A stretch of DNA of 49,507 nucleotides from positions 1 to 49,507 of the forward strand of contig JAFRFB010000045.1 of NCBI GenBank assembly GCA_017434555.1. The letters are read 5' to 3'. The number at the start of each line of letters is the position of its first letter. Within the stretch, counting starts at the first letter, position 1. Below are positions 16,488-25,628 of the stretch, piece after piece. The notes beneath the pieces were generated by a model. It saw nothing but the letters and a program-made list of their open reading frames with translations, searched no databases and was not told where the DNA came from. The stretch is from Methanobrevibacter sp. GTDB taxonomy: Archaea > Methanobacteriota > Methanobacteria > Methanobacteriales > Methanobacteriaceae. A program made the position numbers and the translations under genes.

Positions 16488-16838
16488 TTATAGAAGTTTT
16501 TCTTCCCATTCCTTAACTCTAAAACCGGTTAAAACAAACTCGTCCCCGACAATTACAGGTCTTTTTACAAGCATACCGTCAGTTGCAAGCAGTTTTAACT
16601 GTTCGTCTTCTGACATATCTGGACGCTTATCTTTAAGCTTTAGCTCACGGTATTTCATTCCGCTGGTGTTAAAGAATTTATTCAAGGTCAAATCGCTTTT
16701 TTCATACCATTCCTTCAGCTCCTCATATGTGGGATTTTCTTCAATGATATGTCTTTCTTCGAATTCTATATTGTTTTCTTCAAGCCATTTTTTGGCTTTT
16801 CTGCATGTTGAACATTTAGGATATTGAACGAATAACAT
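16488..16838 (-). CDS. ArsC/Spx family thioredoxin-fold protein
   Basis: A 116-residue member of the arsenate reductase (ArsC)/Spx/YffB family. An N-terminal CSTCRKAKKWLEENNIEF gives a C-x2-C redox motif, and RPVIVGDEFVLTGFRVKEWE is the conserved C-terminal block. It could be a glutaredoxin-dependent reductase or a regulator; the C-x2-C motif is the Spx/MgsR style rather than classic ArsC. No arsenic resistance genes are nearby, so arsenate reduction should not be assumed. Confidence 0.88.
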   Translation of the reverse strand: MLFVQYPKCSTCRKAKKWLEENNIEFEERHIIEENPTYEELKEWYEKSDLTLNKFFNTSGMKYRELKLKDKRPDMSEDEQLKLLATDGMLVKRPVIVGDEFVLTGFRVKEWEEKLL

Positions 16839-16894
16839 AATTATTAATTTGATTTTTCATCTAAAAATATTTAGCGGCAAAACAAAATCAATGA

Positions 16895-19336
16895 TTAGCT
16901 TATGGTAATCCAATTTGCAACGCTTAAATAATTATAAGATGAGGTGATAATGTATTTACCGGACATGAGATTTATATTCAATCGGGCTACACCGTTTAAA
17001 TCCGTTGTTCTAATGTAGAAAACACCATTAATATTGAATGTAACATTTTGACCTGCGTAGGGATTGCCTTCACCATCAAGAACTTTAGCTTCAAATTTAG
17101 ATCCGTCCCTATAATTCATATTTAAATCATTAGTTTTTAAAACAGAAAGTACCTTAATTTTATTTGATGTCATTAAGCCTTTGTATTGGGCGGTTATGAT
17201 ATAATCTCCAGGACCTAAATTAATATTGAGTTTTGCAATTCCTGATGCATTAGTTTGACGATTATAGAATACACCGTTAATGTTAAACGTGACGCTTTCA
17301 CCGGCACCGACAGGCTTTCCGTCATCTCCCAAAAGCCTGATATAATACTGGGAAGCGTTTCTATAATATTTGGTCAAATCATTGTTCATGTCCATGTTTG
17401 ATAGAACTGTAACAATGTTTGAATAAAACTCTCCTGAAGAAGGATTTTTGGCAGTAATGATATATCTTCCAGGATTTAGGTTTATATTCAGTTTGGCCGT
17501 ACCTTCATCATTGGTTTTTCGTGTATAAAATACTCCATTAATGTTAAATTCAACATCGCTGTTTTTTAAGATATTTCCATTGGAGTCTAAGAAAGTGGCA
17601 TAGTATTGTGTTGCATTTCTGAATGTTTTAGTAATGTTTTTTCCCAAAACAGTTGATTTAACAGTTACAGTTGCATTTACCTCTTCATCGTCATAATCAA
17701 CGAATACAGTATAGACTCCGCTGTTTAAATTGATTGCAATGCTTGACTGGCCTTTATCATTTGTTACTCTATCATAGCTTTGGCCGTTAATGATGATAGC
17801 CAAAGCATTATTAGCTAAAGGAAGATCATTTTCATCAGTTAAAGTTACAACAAATCTTTCAGGACCCATATAGTACTTTGTTAAGTCCGGAGCGTTTATC
17901 TTAACCTTTGAGGGTCCGATTATGAAAGTGACGGCATTTGCACTGGTCCGGTTATAGATATCATCACCTGAATAAATTGTCCTGACAGTGTATGTTCCAT
18001 TTTCCAAATCATATAATATTACACTGGCCATTCCATCTTTAACTGTTGAAGAGTAATTATTACCATTGACATCATAGATTATGCTTCCTGTTGCAGATTC
18101 AGGACTAATTTTTGTAGTCAAAATCACATTTCGGTTGTTTTTCTTATAGGTGGTTTTAACTTCAGGGATGAATTTTTCATCCACATCACCAACATTCAAT
18201 ATTGCCTCAATGACGGTACAGTCATTTGAAATTGCTTCACTTAAAATTCCGGATAGTCTGTAAATTCCATTTTTTAAATTGGCAGTATAGGTGTATCCTG
18301 AACTTTCATCCAAATATAATGTAGGATTATCCACCAGATTGTTTGTTTTGTCATAGACTTCAAGAGTTATTGTATTGTAGACATCTTTAGGATATGAATC
18401 CAGTTTAATCCTGTTTTTGTTGTCATCATAGACATTTCCAACCAATACCGTATCTCCGGAATTGACTGTCTGATTTAAGAATTCCAGATAAATTAAAGAA
18501 GCGATTGGAGTATCTCCACGATAGGAAATATCCCAGAGATAAGAAGAGGTCATTATATTATTTCTTAAGTATAGTGATCCGTCACGTCCATCCCAATCAT
18601 CAAAGTATTCTATGAAGTTCGTATTGCCCCTGCTTGATGTGAAATTGGAATTGATAACATTAATCTCATTATTTGCACAAATGGCTGAAGCGTATTGATT
18701 AGCCATATTATCGATAAAAATACAACTATCAACAGTAGTATTTGATTCATAAAGAGATGTTAATGCGCCTGAAGCCCAATTAGCACTGTTTTCTATGAAT
18801 TTATCATTATATAAATAGGCTTTTGAACTTTCCAAAAATATTGCACCATGATTTTCAGCACTGTTTTTAGTAAAAATTGAATTAGTAATGTCAATTGAGG
18901 TAAATGAATAGATTGCTCCGCCACCATAGGATGCATGGTTATTTGTAAATTCACAGCTGTCAATTTTTAAAGGATGATCACTGTAAATCGCCCCACCAAA
19001 ATTAGCGGCGTTTCCATTAAGGAATTTAATATTATTTAAAACAACATTATCTGCATCGATTTTAAAGATTCTGGATGCTTGTGATGCGTCAATGCTGTGA
19101 CCATTTCCATAAATGCTTATCTGCTTATTGATACTTATTTCACCGCTTCCAACATAATCAGTGGTTAAAAAGATGCTGTCACCATCATTAGCGCCGTTAA
19201 TTAAATTTCGTAGTTGATTAAAGTCCTGTGAAGCTAAAATTTCTCCTCCAGACTCAGCGGCATTGATATCTTCGTTTGCAGATACGCAGGCAATCGAAAC
19301 AAAAAACAGTAATAACAAAACAAATATTCTTTTCAT
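16895..19336 (-). CDS. Adhesin-like exported protein with beta-helix and Ig-like repeats
   Basis: An 813-residue protein. A cleavable signal peptide (residues 1-20, ending VSANE) is followed by a right-handed beta-helix/Pmp-like region of about residues 60-240 (repeats such as NNHASYGGGAIYS, TNSIFTKNSAENHGAIF). A linker with Ig-like folds comes next, then four C-terminal modules of about 80-90 residues built around NINGVFYxRxT followed by KLNINLxPGxYIITA. There is no C-terminal membrane helix or sortase-type signal. The last two modules closely match the end of the adhesin at 26922-30167. A GGGGG stretch is 7-11 bases before the ATG. Probably a cell-surface adhesin; ligand unknown. Confidence 0.85.
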   Translation of the reverse strand: MKRIFVLLLLFFVSIACVSANEDINAAESGGEILASQDFNQLRNLINGANDGDSIFLTTDYVGSGEISINKQISIYGNGHSIDASQASRIFKIDADNVVLNNIKFLNGNAANFGGAIYSDHPLKIDSCEFTNNHASYGGGAIYSFTSIDITNSIFTKNSAENHGAIFLESSKAYLYNDKFIENSANWASGALTSLYESNTTVDSCIFIDNMANQYASAICANNEINVINSNFTSSRGNTNFIEYFDDWDGRDGSLYLRNNIMTSSYLWDISYRGDTPIASLIYLEFLNQTVNSGDTVLVGNVYDDNKNRIKLDSYPKDVYNTITLEVYDKTNNLVDNPTLYLDESSGYTYTANLKNGIYRLSGILSEAISNDCTVIEAILNVGDVDEKFIPEVKTTYKKNNRNVILTTKISPESATGSIIYDVNGNNYSSTVKDGMASVILYDLENGTYTVRTIYSGDDIYNRTSANAVTFIIGPSKVKINAPDLTKYYMGPERFVVTLTDENDLPLANNALAIIINGQSYDRVTNDKGQSSIAINLNSGVYTVFVDYDDEEVNATVTVKSTVLGKNITKTFRNATQYYATFLDSNGNILKNSDVEFNINGVFYTRKTNDEGTAKLNINLNPGRYIITAKNPSSGEFYSNIVTVLSNMDMNNDLTKYYRNASQYYIRLLGDDGKPVGAGESVTFNINGVFYNRQTNASGIAKLNINLGPGDYIITAQYKGLMTSNKIKVLSVLKTNDLNMNYRDGSKFEAKVLDGEGNPYAGQNVTFNINGVFYIRTTDLNGVARLNINLMSGKYIITSSYNYLSVANWITIS

Positions 19337-19386
19337 TTATTTCCCCCAATTTGAACTTTTAATATAATATATTTTTATAGTATTTT

Positions 19387-19402
19387 TACTTAAATTATTA
19401 CT
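19387..19402 (-). promoter_or_regulatory. Adhesin upstream element, copy B
   Basis: On the minus strand AGTAATAATTTAAGTA, a 15-of-16 match to the element at 2633-2648. It is followed by a TATA-like run (CTATAAAAATATATTA) and the adhesin ATG 51 bases further on. It also directly abuts the divergent oxidoreductase ATG at 19403, so it could affect both genes. Confidence 0.5.
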
Positions 19403-20473
19403 ATGAAAGATTTGTTTGACTGTTGTAAATTTGGAGAGTTTGACCTCAATAGCCGTATTGTAAGAACCGGTTTATGGGAGTCTGAAAGGGAAAACTCAGG
19501 AAATCTTACTCCTGAAATATATAATCGTTACGAAAATATTGCCGCAAGCGGCGTTGGACTGATAATAACTGAATTGATATCTCTTTATCCGAGAGATGCA
19601 TTTTCAAAATATTCTCATACCCCTCATTTTAAACGCTTTGTTCGTGAAATGAAAGACTTGACAGACTTGGTTCATCTTTATGATGTTCCCATTTTTGCGC
19701 AGCTCGGTTTTGTACAGTTCAACAAGCATGCAGAGCATAACGTGCCTATTGATGAGGTGTCAATTGAAGACATAAGAAAAATTCAGGCAGATTTTATCAA
19801 GACCTGTCAAAAAATCGATTATGCCGGCTTTGATGGTGTCCAGATTGCATTGGGAAATTACTATTTCTTCACCCGATTCATCAGCCCATACTTTAACAAA
19901 AGAAAAGACAAATACGGCGGAAACACACTTAACCGTTTGCGAATAGTATTGGAAATGATTAAGGTAATTAAAGAAACTACAAATTTACATATCAACTGCA
20001 GATTAAACGCATTTGACATTCAAGCCGGCGGAATGACAATAGATGACACTGTTGAAATAGCCAAACTTCTTGAAAAATTCGGCGTTGACAGCTTGCAGAT
20101 TACAAGACCACGTTCACCACAGTACTTTTCAAAGGAACACAAGGACAGGACGAATCCGGAAATCCATTCAATGAATGTAGAAGAAATACACTTATTGACA
20201 AATGAGACTGAAAAGATTATAGATAACGTCAATATCCCTGTAATTATGGGTGGTGGAGTCAGCAGCAAGTCTCAGATAAATGAAATCCTTAATAAAACAG
20301 AAATCGATTTTATTTCTATGCAAAGACCATTCGTATACGATCCTAGTTTCTTAGTGGAATGGCAAATGGAAGATGAAGGCATTAATGAATGTAGAATGTG
20401 CAATAACTGCTACTGGAAAAAAACAAGCACCTGTTTTATCAACAGGCCTCCAACATGGAATGTTGAAAAATAG
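19403..20473 (+). CDS. Old yellow enzyme family NADH:flavin oxidoreductase
   Basis: A 356-residue OYE-like TIM barrel. Family marks include the N-terminal NSRIVRTGLWESERENSG segment, the FDGVQIALGNYYFFTRFISPYFNKRKDKYGG loop (catalytic region and the conserved Y-G-G), NCRLNAFD, IPVIMGGG and ISMQRPFVYDP. The usual substrate-binding His-His/His-Asn pair in the loop is replaced here (ALGNYYF). A cysteine group near the C-terminus (CRMCNNCYWKKTSTC) resembles the Fe-S-associated tail of larger 2,4-dienoyl-CoA reductases but no NADH domain follows. No room for a leader: the adhesin promoter element touches the ATG. Confidence 0.85.
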   Translation: MKDLFDCCKFGEFDLNSRIVRTGLWESERENSGNLTPEIYNRYENIAASGVGLIITELISLYPRDAFSKYSHTPHFKRFVREMKDLTDLVHLYDVPIFAQLGFVQFNKHAEHNVPIDEVSIEDIRKIQADFIKTCQKIDYAGFDGVQIALGNYYFFTRFISPYFNKRKDKYGGNTLNRLRIVLEMIKVIKETTNLHINCRLNAFDIQAGGMTIDDTVEIAKLLEKFGVDSLQITRPRSPQYFSKEHKDRTNPEIHSMNVEEIHLLTNETEKIIDNVNIPVIMGGGVSSKSQINEILNKTEIDFISMQRPFVYDPSFLVEWQMEDEGINECRMCNNCYWKKTSTCFINRPPTWNVEK

Positions 20474-21415
20474 TTAGTATGAATCTTTAATGTCATTCAT
20501 TAATTTTAATTTTTTAAAGGCAACATCCATTGGTGCTCTTCTAAGCCCGCAGTCAGGATCAAGCAGGATATTGTCCTTGCCGATAATATTCACTCCTTTT
20601 GAAATTAGTTCCTGAGTCTTGTCTTTTGAGTCAACTTCATTTTTAGCTGAATCAATACAGCCGAATCCAATTTTTTTGCCTTCAAAGAGTTTAATATTCT
20701 TTTCCAATAAATCCAAATTGACATTGTTTCCTGCAAATTCAAAATCCAGAATATCAACGTCAAAACTGGCAATGTCTTTATATGCACCTTCAAGGGTACC
20801 GCAAACATGCATAGCCAGTGGAATGCTTAAGCCGTCATGTAATATTTCAATAGCTTCACGGGCAACTTTCATGTTTACCATGCCGGTTGATAAAAATGGT
20901 TCATCGACCTGAATATAAACAGGTTTTACTTTCTTTTCAATAGCATCAACTTCCTTCTTTAGGCTGTGTGCCAAATCAATAATGGCATCATCCTTGTTTT
21001 TATAAAAAGAAGTGATTCTTGATGAATGGATAATGGTGGATGGACCTGTGATAATTCCCTTAATTCCTTTTCCTTCAGGAACATCTCCATTATAATACTC
21101 TTTAATTAATTTCTTAGCATAAAGCAAATCACTAACAGAGATTTCACCAGTAGGATTTCTGATTTTGGAAACGATATAATTATTTCCATCCTCGATTTTA
21201 AATCCAGGAATGAATTTTGAAAAACTGGAAACCATATCTCCCCTTACCTGACCGTCTGATATGATATCAACACCTGCATCAAGCTGGGAAAATACAGCAT
21301 GCTTAATTGACTCTTTAAATGGATCATATGCTCCGACAGATTTAAGCAATTTATCTTTAAAACCAGATGCCTCTTTCAATTCAACGGGATAACTACCTAC
21401 AACTGTGGAACGCAT
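20474..21415 (-). CDS. Core methionine synthase (MetE C-terminal-like, archaeal)
   Basis: A 313-residue protein matching only the catalytic half of cobalamin-independent methionine synthase. Zinc ligands are visible in AMHVCG and LDPDCGLRR, and an STVVGSYP N-terminus is standard. Short archaeal forms take the methyl group from a corrinoid protein rather than methyl-folate; I infer the MesA-like role from length and context. The ATG at 21415 is preceded by AAGTGAT; a GTG at 21424 overlaps that signal. Last gene of the operon membrane protein - DUF1890 - DUF1894 - methionine synthase. Its stop abuts the convergent oxidoreductase gene. Confidence 0.88.
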   Translation of the reverse strand: MRSTVVGSYPVELKEASGFKDKLLKSVGAYDPFKESIKHAVFSQLDAGVDIISDGQVRGDMVSSFSKFIPGFKIEDGNNYIVSKIRNPTGEISVSDLLYAKKLIKEYYNGDVPEGKGIKGIITGPSTIIHSSRITSFYKNKDDAIIDLAHSLKKEVDAIEKKVKPVYIQVDEPFLSTGMVNMKVAREAIEILHDGLSIPLAMHVCGTLEGAYKDIASFDVDILDFEFAGNNVNLDLLEKNIKLFEGKKIGFGCIDSAKNEVDSKDKTQELISKGVNIIGKDNILLDPDCGLRRAPMDVAFKKLKLMNDIKDSY

Positions 21416-21424
21416 AACAATCAC

Positions 21425-21730
21425 TTATTTAGTATTTAATTTTCTAATATTATCAATTTCTTCAGCATCAATTGGTAATTCAACAACAGAAGTGCCGTGA
21501 CATGGTTTTGTGTATGGAATAAAGACAGTTCCTTTCTCATCATCGATTCCAATAGGAATTGGTGGAATTCCAATAACACGAACGCCTAACACCTGGTCTC
21601 CAGGTTTGACATAAACGATTTCATCAGCTTTAAAACGAATAATCATAGCACAATCTTTAAAACCGGCTTTTGAAGCGTGAATTTCATAATTATCTGATTG
21701 CTGAAGATAAGTATCTAAACAAAATGACAT
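21425..21730 (-). CDS. DUF1894 family methanogen protein
   Basis: A 101-residue protein. The segment CAMIIRFKADEIVYVKPGDQVLGVRVIGIPPIPIG looks like a small beta-barrel, and the protein matches the DUF1894 family as I remember it. The family is confined to methanogens and its function is unknown. It sits one base after the DUF1890 gene and ten bases before the methionine synthase gene, so the three are surely co-expressed. A link to methyl transfer from corrinoids to homocysteine is inferred from that context. Confidence 0.75.
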   Translation of the reverse strand: MSFCLDTYLQQSDNYEIHASKAGFKDCAMIIRFKADEIVYVKPGDQVLGVRVIGIPPIPIGIDDEKGTVFIPYTKPCHGTSVVELPIDAEEIDNIRKLNTK

Positions 21731-21731
21731 T

Positions 21732-22187
21732 TTATAACTCCTTTAAAGCTTTATCTAAATTAATTTTTATTGGAGAAGGATTGTGGAAAGCCCTTACAGC
21801 ACAGATTTTTGCTTTACTGCCACTTTCTTCAATCATACTGACAAATTCACCAACTAAATCCAAGTCCCTTTCAAATACTAAAGCAAGGGATTTGGTGTTT
21901 AATATTTGGTCGAATGTGACAAAGAATGCTGCTGCGGCATCTTTATGAACAAAACCAACTAACAAATCATAGTCACCTTCACTGACTTCACCTAAGGTTC
22001 TTTCTAAATCTACAAGATTAAGTTTATAATAACCTTCAGGATCAGATATTTTAACTAATTTGGAAGCTGCAGGATTAGCAGCTATTGTAACGTCATAACC
22101 TAATTTAGTTAATTCACTGGAAGCATAAACTGCCATCGGTGTTTGAGAAGGTGTCTCTGGACAACCTAATAAAATTAAAGCTTTCAT
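21732..22187 (-). CDS. DUF1890 family methanogen protein
   Basis: A 151-residue Rossmann-like protein: MKALILLGCPETPSQTPMAVYASSELTKLGYDVTIAANPAA at the start is characteristic of DUF1890, represented structurally by M. thermautotrophicus MTH777. The family is restricted to methanogens and unassigned in function. A Cys in LGCPETP and the conserved GFVHKDAAAAF block may form a ligand site. Second gene of the methionine synthase operon; the next gene begins one base after its stop. Confidence 0.82.
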   Translation of the reverse strand: MKALILLGCPETPSQTPMAVYASSELTKLGYDVTIAANPAASKLVKISDPEGYYKLNLVDLERTLGEVSEGDYDLLVGFVHKDAAAAFFVTFDQILNTKSLALVFERDLDLVGEFVSMIEESGSKAKICAVRAFHNPSPIKINLDKALKEL

Positions 22188-22202
22188 ATATTACTCTCCT
22201 AT

Positions 22203-23285
22203 TTAAGTTCTTGATTTTAAGGTAACTGCATTTGCCAATATGAGACATCCCAAGAACATGAAAGTCAAAAGAGCAGTACCGTTAATAGTCCTATTAAATA
22301 TAAATAAACCGATTAAAGCCTGTGAACAAAATGCTGCTAATGCACCAGTTAACAATACTTCTTTACCTAAGTATTTTTTACTGTTTTTCTCTCTTTTTTC
22401 TCTGTAGATAGCTAATATTTTAAAACCAATAATAATGGTTCCTAAAACAAATACCATTAAACCTATGAGTCCTAAATAACCGAAGTCAAATCCATAACCT
22501 AAAATTCCTGGAAGCATGTAATCAACAGTATCCTTTTGGTTAACCAATATACCAAAGAACATTGGGAAAGGAAGTCCGAAGAATAAAACCAATTGCATTG
22601 GAAGAGTAATATAACCTTCAGCAAATGCTGTTCCTTCCGCACCCCAGTATGAAGCGTTTCCACTGTGTCCAATTAGCTGAATATTGTTTAATACCATTTT
22701 TACACTGGATGTGGAGTATTGCTCAATCCTAGCTAACCTTAACATTGGTGAAAAGATTGTCATTCCGGTAATTCTTGATACAACTTCCAAACTTAAAAAT
22801 CCGGCTACAGCTATACCGATAAAGAGCATTATTCTTTTTAAAGTGAAGAAAGACTTTTCTCTGAATGACTTGGATAATATGGTATAACCAATGAATAAAC
22901 CTAATATCCATAATAATAAGAAAGATCTGTGCATTAATCCACCGAATACTGTAATACCTACGAGGAATAAAATAACAAACCTTCTAAGTGGCTTGACATC
23001 TACTCCCGAGCTCCGCATAACCTTCAGCGATGCTAAAGCAGTCACCGCACCAAGAAGAGCAATTGGACCAAATGGATGAGTAAATTCCGCCTGACTTGAA
23101 GATACAACAAGCAAAGCAATATCTGCTCCGAAAAGAAGAGTAAAACCTCCTGCTAAAAACAAAGATAAGAAAGTTACTACACTTAAAGATAATGGAACTA
23201 AGTTAAGCACAAAGACCAATAGAATAAAAATCATTATTCCGAATTCCAATATTAGCTGTAAATGATTTTGAGCTATTAACATCAT
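22203..23285 (-). CDS. Polytopic membrane protein of the methionine synthase operon
   Basis: A 360-residue integral membrane protein with about nine or ten predicted helices. A basic cytoplasmic loop (IYREKREKNSKK) lies before the last helices. A polar loop containing RLARIEQYSTSSVKMVLNNIQLIGHSGNASYWGAEGT is the only long extramembrane region and may be the active or binding surface. I do not recognise a transport family. It is the first gene of the operon leading to DUF1890, DUF1894 and methionine synthase. Two consecutive ATG codons (23285 and 23282) are possible starts. Confidence 0.75.
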   Translation of the reverse strand: MMLIAQNHLQLILEFGIMIFILLVFVLNLVPLSLSVVTFLSLFLAGGFTLLFGADIALLVVSSSQAEFTHPFGPIALLGAVTALASLKVMRSSGVDVKPLRRFVILFLVGITVFGGLMHRSFLLLWILGLFIGYTILSKSFREKSFFTLKRIMLFIGIAVAGFLSLEVVSRITGMTIFSPMLRLARIEQYSTSSVKMVLNNIQLIGHSGNASYWGAEGTAFAEGYITLPMQLVLFFGLPFPMFFGILVNQKDTVDYMLPGILGYGFDFGYLGLIGLMVFVLGTIIIGFKILAIYREKREKNSKKYLGKEVLLTGALAAFCSQALIGLFIFNRTINGTALLTFMFLGCLILANAVTLKSRT

Positions 23286-23325
23286 ATTTGAATCACAATT
23301 TAACTTTATTTAATAAATAGAAAAA

Positions 23326-23398
<73 letters not shown>

Positions 23399-23458
23399 AT
23401 ATAAAAAATATATGAATAGGCAATATAGAATAATATTTGAAAAAAGTAATATAAAAAA

Positions 23459-24490
23459 CTATTTACCATTTTTGCCTAAATCATATAAGTTATCGATAAT
23501 AATTTGGAATAAATCATCAGTCTTTAAATCAATTTTTTCATGAGGATTATACAAAAATTCCATAGCTTTTGTAATTACCTGATTTACATTATTTGACCTG
23601 TACATCAAGCCATAATCGATATAATACTGATCAACTGATAATGTTTCTCCAGGATAACAGGAAATAACTGGAGTCTGTAAAATAGCTGCTTCCCTGTTCA
23701 TTGTTCCGCCGGCACCAATAACCAAATCACATTTCTTGATTAGGCTTGAAGTGTCAACAGGAGGTTCCAATATTGTAACATGGTCAATGCCTTCAAAGAT
23801 TTCAGCCTGTTCTTTAAATCTTGGCAATATGAGGATATTTGCGTGTTCCTTTAAATCATCTACGATTGGAGATAAAACGGATTTTCTGCAATCAGTATTT
23901 AGGTATGATGCAAGGGAAGGCTCTGGCCTCATCAAAATAGTTTTAGGATGTTCAAGCTTTAAATTCAAGTCTTTGAAAACATCGTCATTATAATTGAAAC
24001 TTTTAAAGTGCATGAGTTCTGAAGTACCGTTATATGGAATTATAGTATTTGGATCAGCACCGAATTTCATTAATTTCCAGAAATCGATTTTTCTTGGAGT
24101 GATAATTCTGTCACATAACGGCAATGTTAATTTATTAGCTGCAAGAGCATGTTCGTTGTCTAAAACGTACAAACTAGGAATTCCTAAACCGAATGAGATT
24201 CTAGGAAGTTCTATAGAATGCTTGCTAAGGGCGACATCAACCCTTTCATCGGCTATAATATCAACAAGGTTATAAACTCTTGAAGTACTTTCTCTAAGTT
24301 TGTCATATAAACTTACACCGTGTTTTCCAACGGAAATAAAGTCTATATCATACATATTCATTAATTTATGAATATCTCCAAATTGCCTTGCAGTGACAAT
24401 CAAATCCTCACCTTCGGCTTCAAGATATTTGATTACATCCTTGAAAAACCTCACGTGAGGAGCATTTGAAATATCAATCCAAATTTTCAA
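23459..24490 (-). CDS. DUF354 family protein (GT-B-like fold)
   Basis: A 343-residue protein starting KIWIDISNAPHVRFFKDVIKYL, the hallmark of DUF354, an archaeal family with a GT-B fold related to UDP-GlcNAc 2-epimerases and glycosyltransferases. Support comes from LSKHSIELPRISFGLGIPSL, the LRPEPSLASY block and VIGAGGTMNREAAILQTPVIS, a nucleotide-sugar-binding-type loop. Reaction unknown; surface glycan or nucleotide-sugar chemistry is the reasonable guess. The start is a TTG (24490) with GGTGAT 3 bases upstream, only 13 bases after hypB, so the gene is in the hypAB transcript although no hydrogenase link is known to me. Confidence 0.85.
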   Translation of the reverse strand: MKIWIDISNAPHVRFFKDVIKYLEAEGEDLIVTARQFGDIHKLMNMYDIDFISVGKHGVSLYDKLRESTSRVYNLVDIIADERVDVALSKHSIELPRISFGLGIPSLYVLDNEHALAANKLTLPLCDRIITPRKIDFWKLMKFGADPNTIIPYNGTSELMHFKSFNYNDDVFKDLNLKLEHPKTILMRPEPSLASYLNTDCRKSVLSPIVDDLKEHANILILPRFKEQAEIFEGIDHVTILEPPVDTSSLIKKCDLVIGAGGTMNREAAILQTPVISCYPGETLSVDQYYIDYGLMYRSNNVNQVITKAMEFLYNPHEKIDLKTDDLFQIIIDNLYDLGKNGK

Positions 24491-24503
24491 AAAATCACCA
24501 GAT

Positions 24504-25157
24504 TCAGTTGTTCATTTTTTCTTCAATGCATTTAATGATTTCATCTAATCCAGTTCCTTCTTTTAAGCTGGATTTAATGACTTTAATATTAGGATTTAAT
24601 TTTAAAGCGTCATTGACCATTTTATCAGCATCTGCACCTACAGCATCAGCGAGGTCAACTTTGTTAATGACGACTGCATCAGAGGTTTGGAAAATAATTG
24701 GATGTTTTTCAACGGTGTCATCTCCTTCAGTGACACTAACAACAACTATTCTCATGTGGGAACCTAATTCAAAGTCAACAGGACAGATTAGATTACCTAC
24801 ATTTTCAATGATTAGCATGTCCAAGTCATCCAATGGCAAATCTGCAATTCCGTGACCTACCAAATGGGCATCCAAATGACATTCTTTACCTGTGTTTAAA
24901 CCTACAACAGGCACATTATGTTTTTCTATTCTTCCAGCATCGAATTTTGAAATCACATCTCCTGCCAAAACACCGATTTTATAATCAGTACTGTCAATGA
25001 TTTCTTCTACTAATGTTGTTTTACCGGAACCGATAGCTCCTACAAAATCAACACAGAAAATTCCTTTGTCTTCTAAATTTTTTTTATTTTTATCTGCTAA
25101 TTTCTTATTAGCATCCATAATATTTTTTGCTACTTCAACATCAGCCACTTGATGCAT
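24504..25157 (-). CDS. hypB: Hydrogenase nickel incorporation GTPase HypB
   Basis: A 217-residue GTPase of the SIMIBI class. P-loop GAIGSGKTT at residues 40-48, IIENVGNLICPVDFELG (switch region with the metal-binding Cys) and VINKVDLADA (guanine specificity) identify HypB. The N-terminus lacks the His-rich nickel-storage tail of many bacterial forms. It inserts Ni into NiFe hydrogenases with HypA, here for the F420-reducing, Mvh or membrane hydrogenases. GGTGATA precedes the ATG. Confidence 0.95.
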   Translation of the reverse strand: MHQVADVEVAKNIMDANKKLADKNKKNLEDKGIFCVDFVGAIGSGKTTLVEEIIDSTDYKIGVLAGDVISKFDAGRIEKHNVPVVGLNTGKECHLDAHLVGHGIADLPLDDLDMLIIENVGNLICPVDFELGSHMRIVVVSVTEGDDTVEKHPIIFQTSDAVVINKVDLADAVGADADKMVNDALKLNPNIKVIKSSLKEGTGLDEIIKCIEEKMNN

Positions 25158-25172
25158 ATTATCACCATTTAA

Positions 25173-25547
25173 TTAATCATCAGGTTTTTCAATAACTATA
25201 TTTTTAACAACGATGTCTTTACCGTTTAAAATTTCAATTTTGAAACTATCGCACTCAGGACATTTGACCATTGGAGCATAATGATCTTTATCGTCAATTA
25301 TTGCTTTTCCATGGAAGTCACAGTCATGACATTCTATTTCAACAGGAATCTCTTCAAATACTATTTTTGCATCTTCCAAAATTGTATTTTCAACAAGAAC
25401 TCCCAATATAAATTCCAATTGTTCCGGATTAACCATTGCAAGTCTTCCAAGCTCAATTGTTACTTCATTGACTTCGGTTGCATTATTACTCTCTGCAGTT
25501 TCGATTACCGCATTAATTATTCCTTGAGCCATTGATAATTCATGCAT
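25173..25547 (-). CDS. hypA: Hydrogenase maturation nickel metallochaperone HypA
   Basis: A 124-residue HypA. The N-terminal M-H-E that binds nickel is intact, and the zinc domain has C73-x2-C76 and C96-x2-C99. It passes Ni to HypB and the hydrogenase large subunit. The start is fixed at 25547: it gives the required MHE N-terminus and has AGGTGA 6 bases upstream, whereas the GTG nine bases earlier lies inside that ribosome binding site and would block the nickel site. First gene of hypA-hypB-DUF354. Confidence 0.96.
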   Translation of the reverse strand: MHELSMAQGIINAVIETAESNNATEVNEVTIELGRLAMVNPEQLEFILGVLVENTILEDAKIVFEEIPVEIECHDCDFHGKAIIDDKDHYAPMVKCPECDSFKIEILNGKDIVVKNIVIEKPDD

Positions 25548-25628
25548 TATTTTCACCTATTAAATAAAAATATAATTATTAATATTATAATTTTAATCTA
25601 ATATGCTTATAAATTTTATTAATAAAAT

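Noticed and set aside
16488-16838. Arsenate resistance by the ArsC-like protein
   Set aside because: Motif is C-x2-C as in Spx-type members, and no arsenic pump or regulator is adjacent.
24466-24855. 129-codon plus-strand frame opposite hypB
   Set aside because: Antisense shadow of a clear HypB gene; Ser-rich low-complexity translation.
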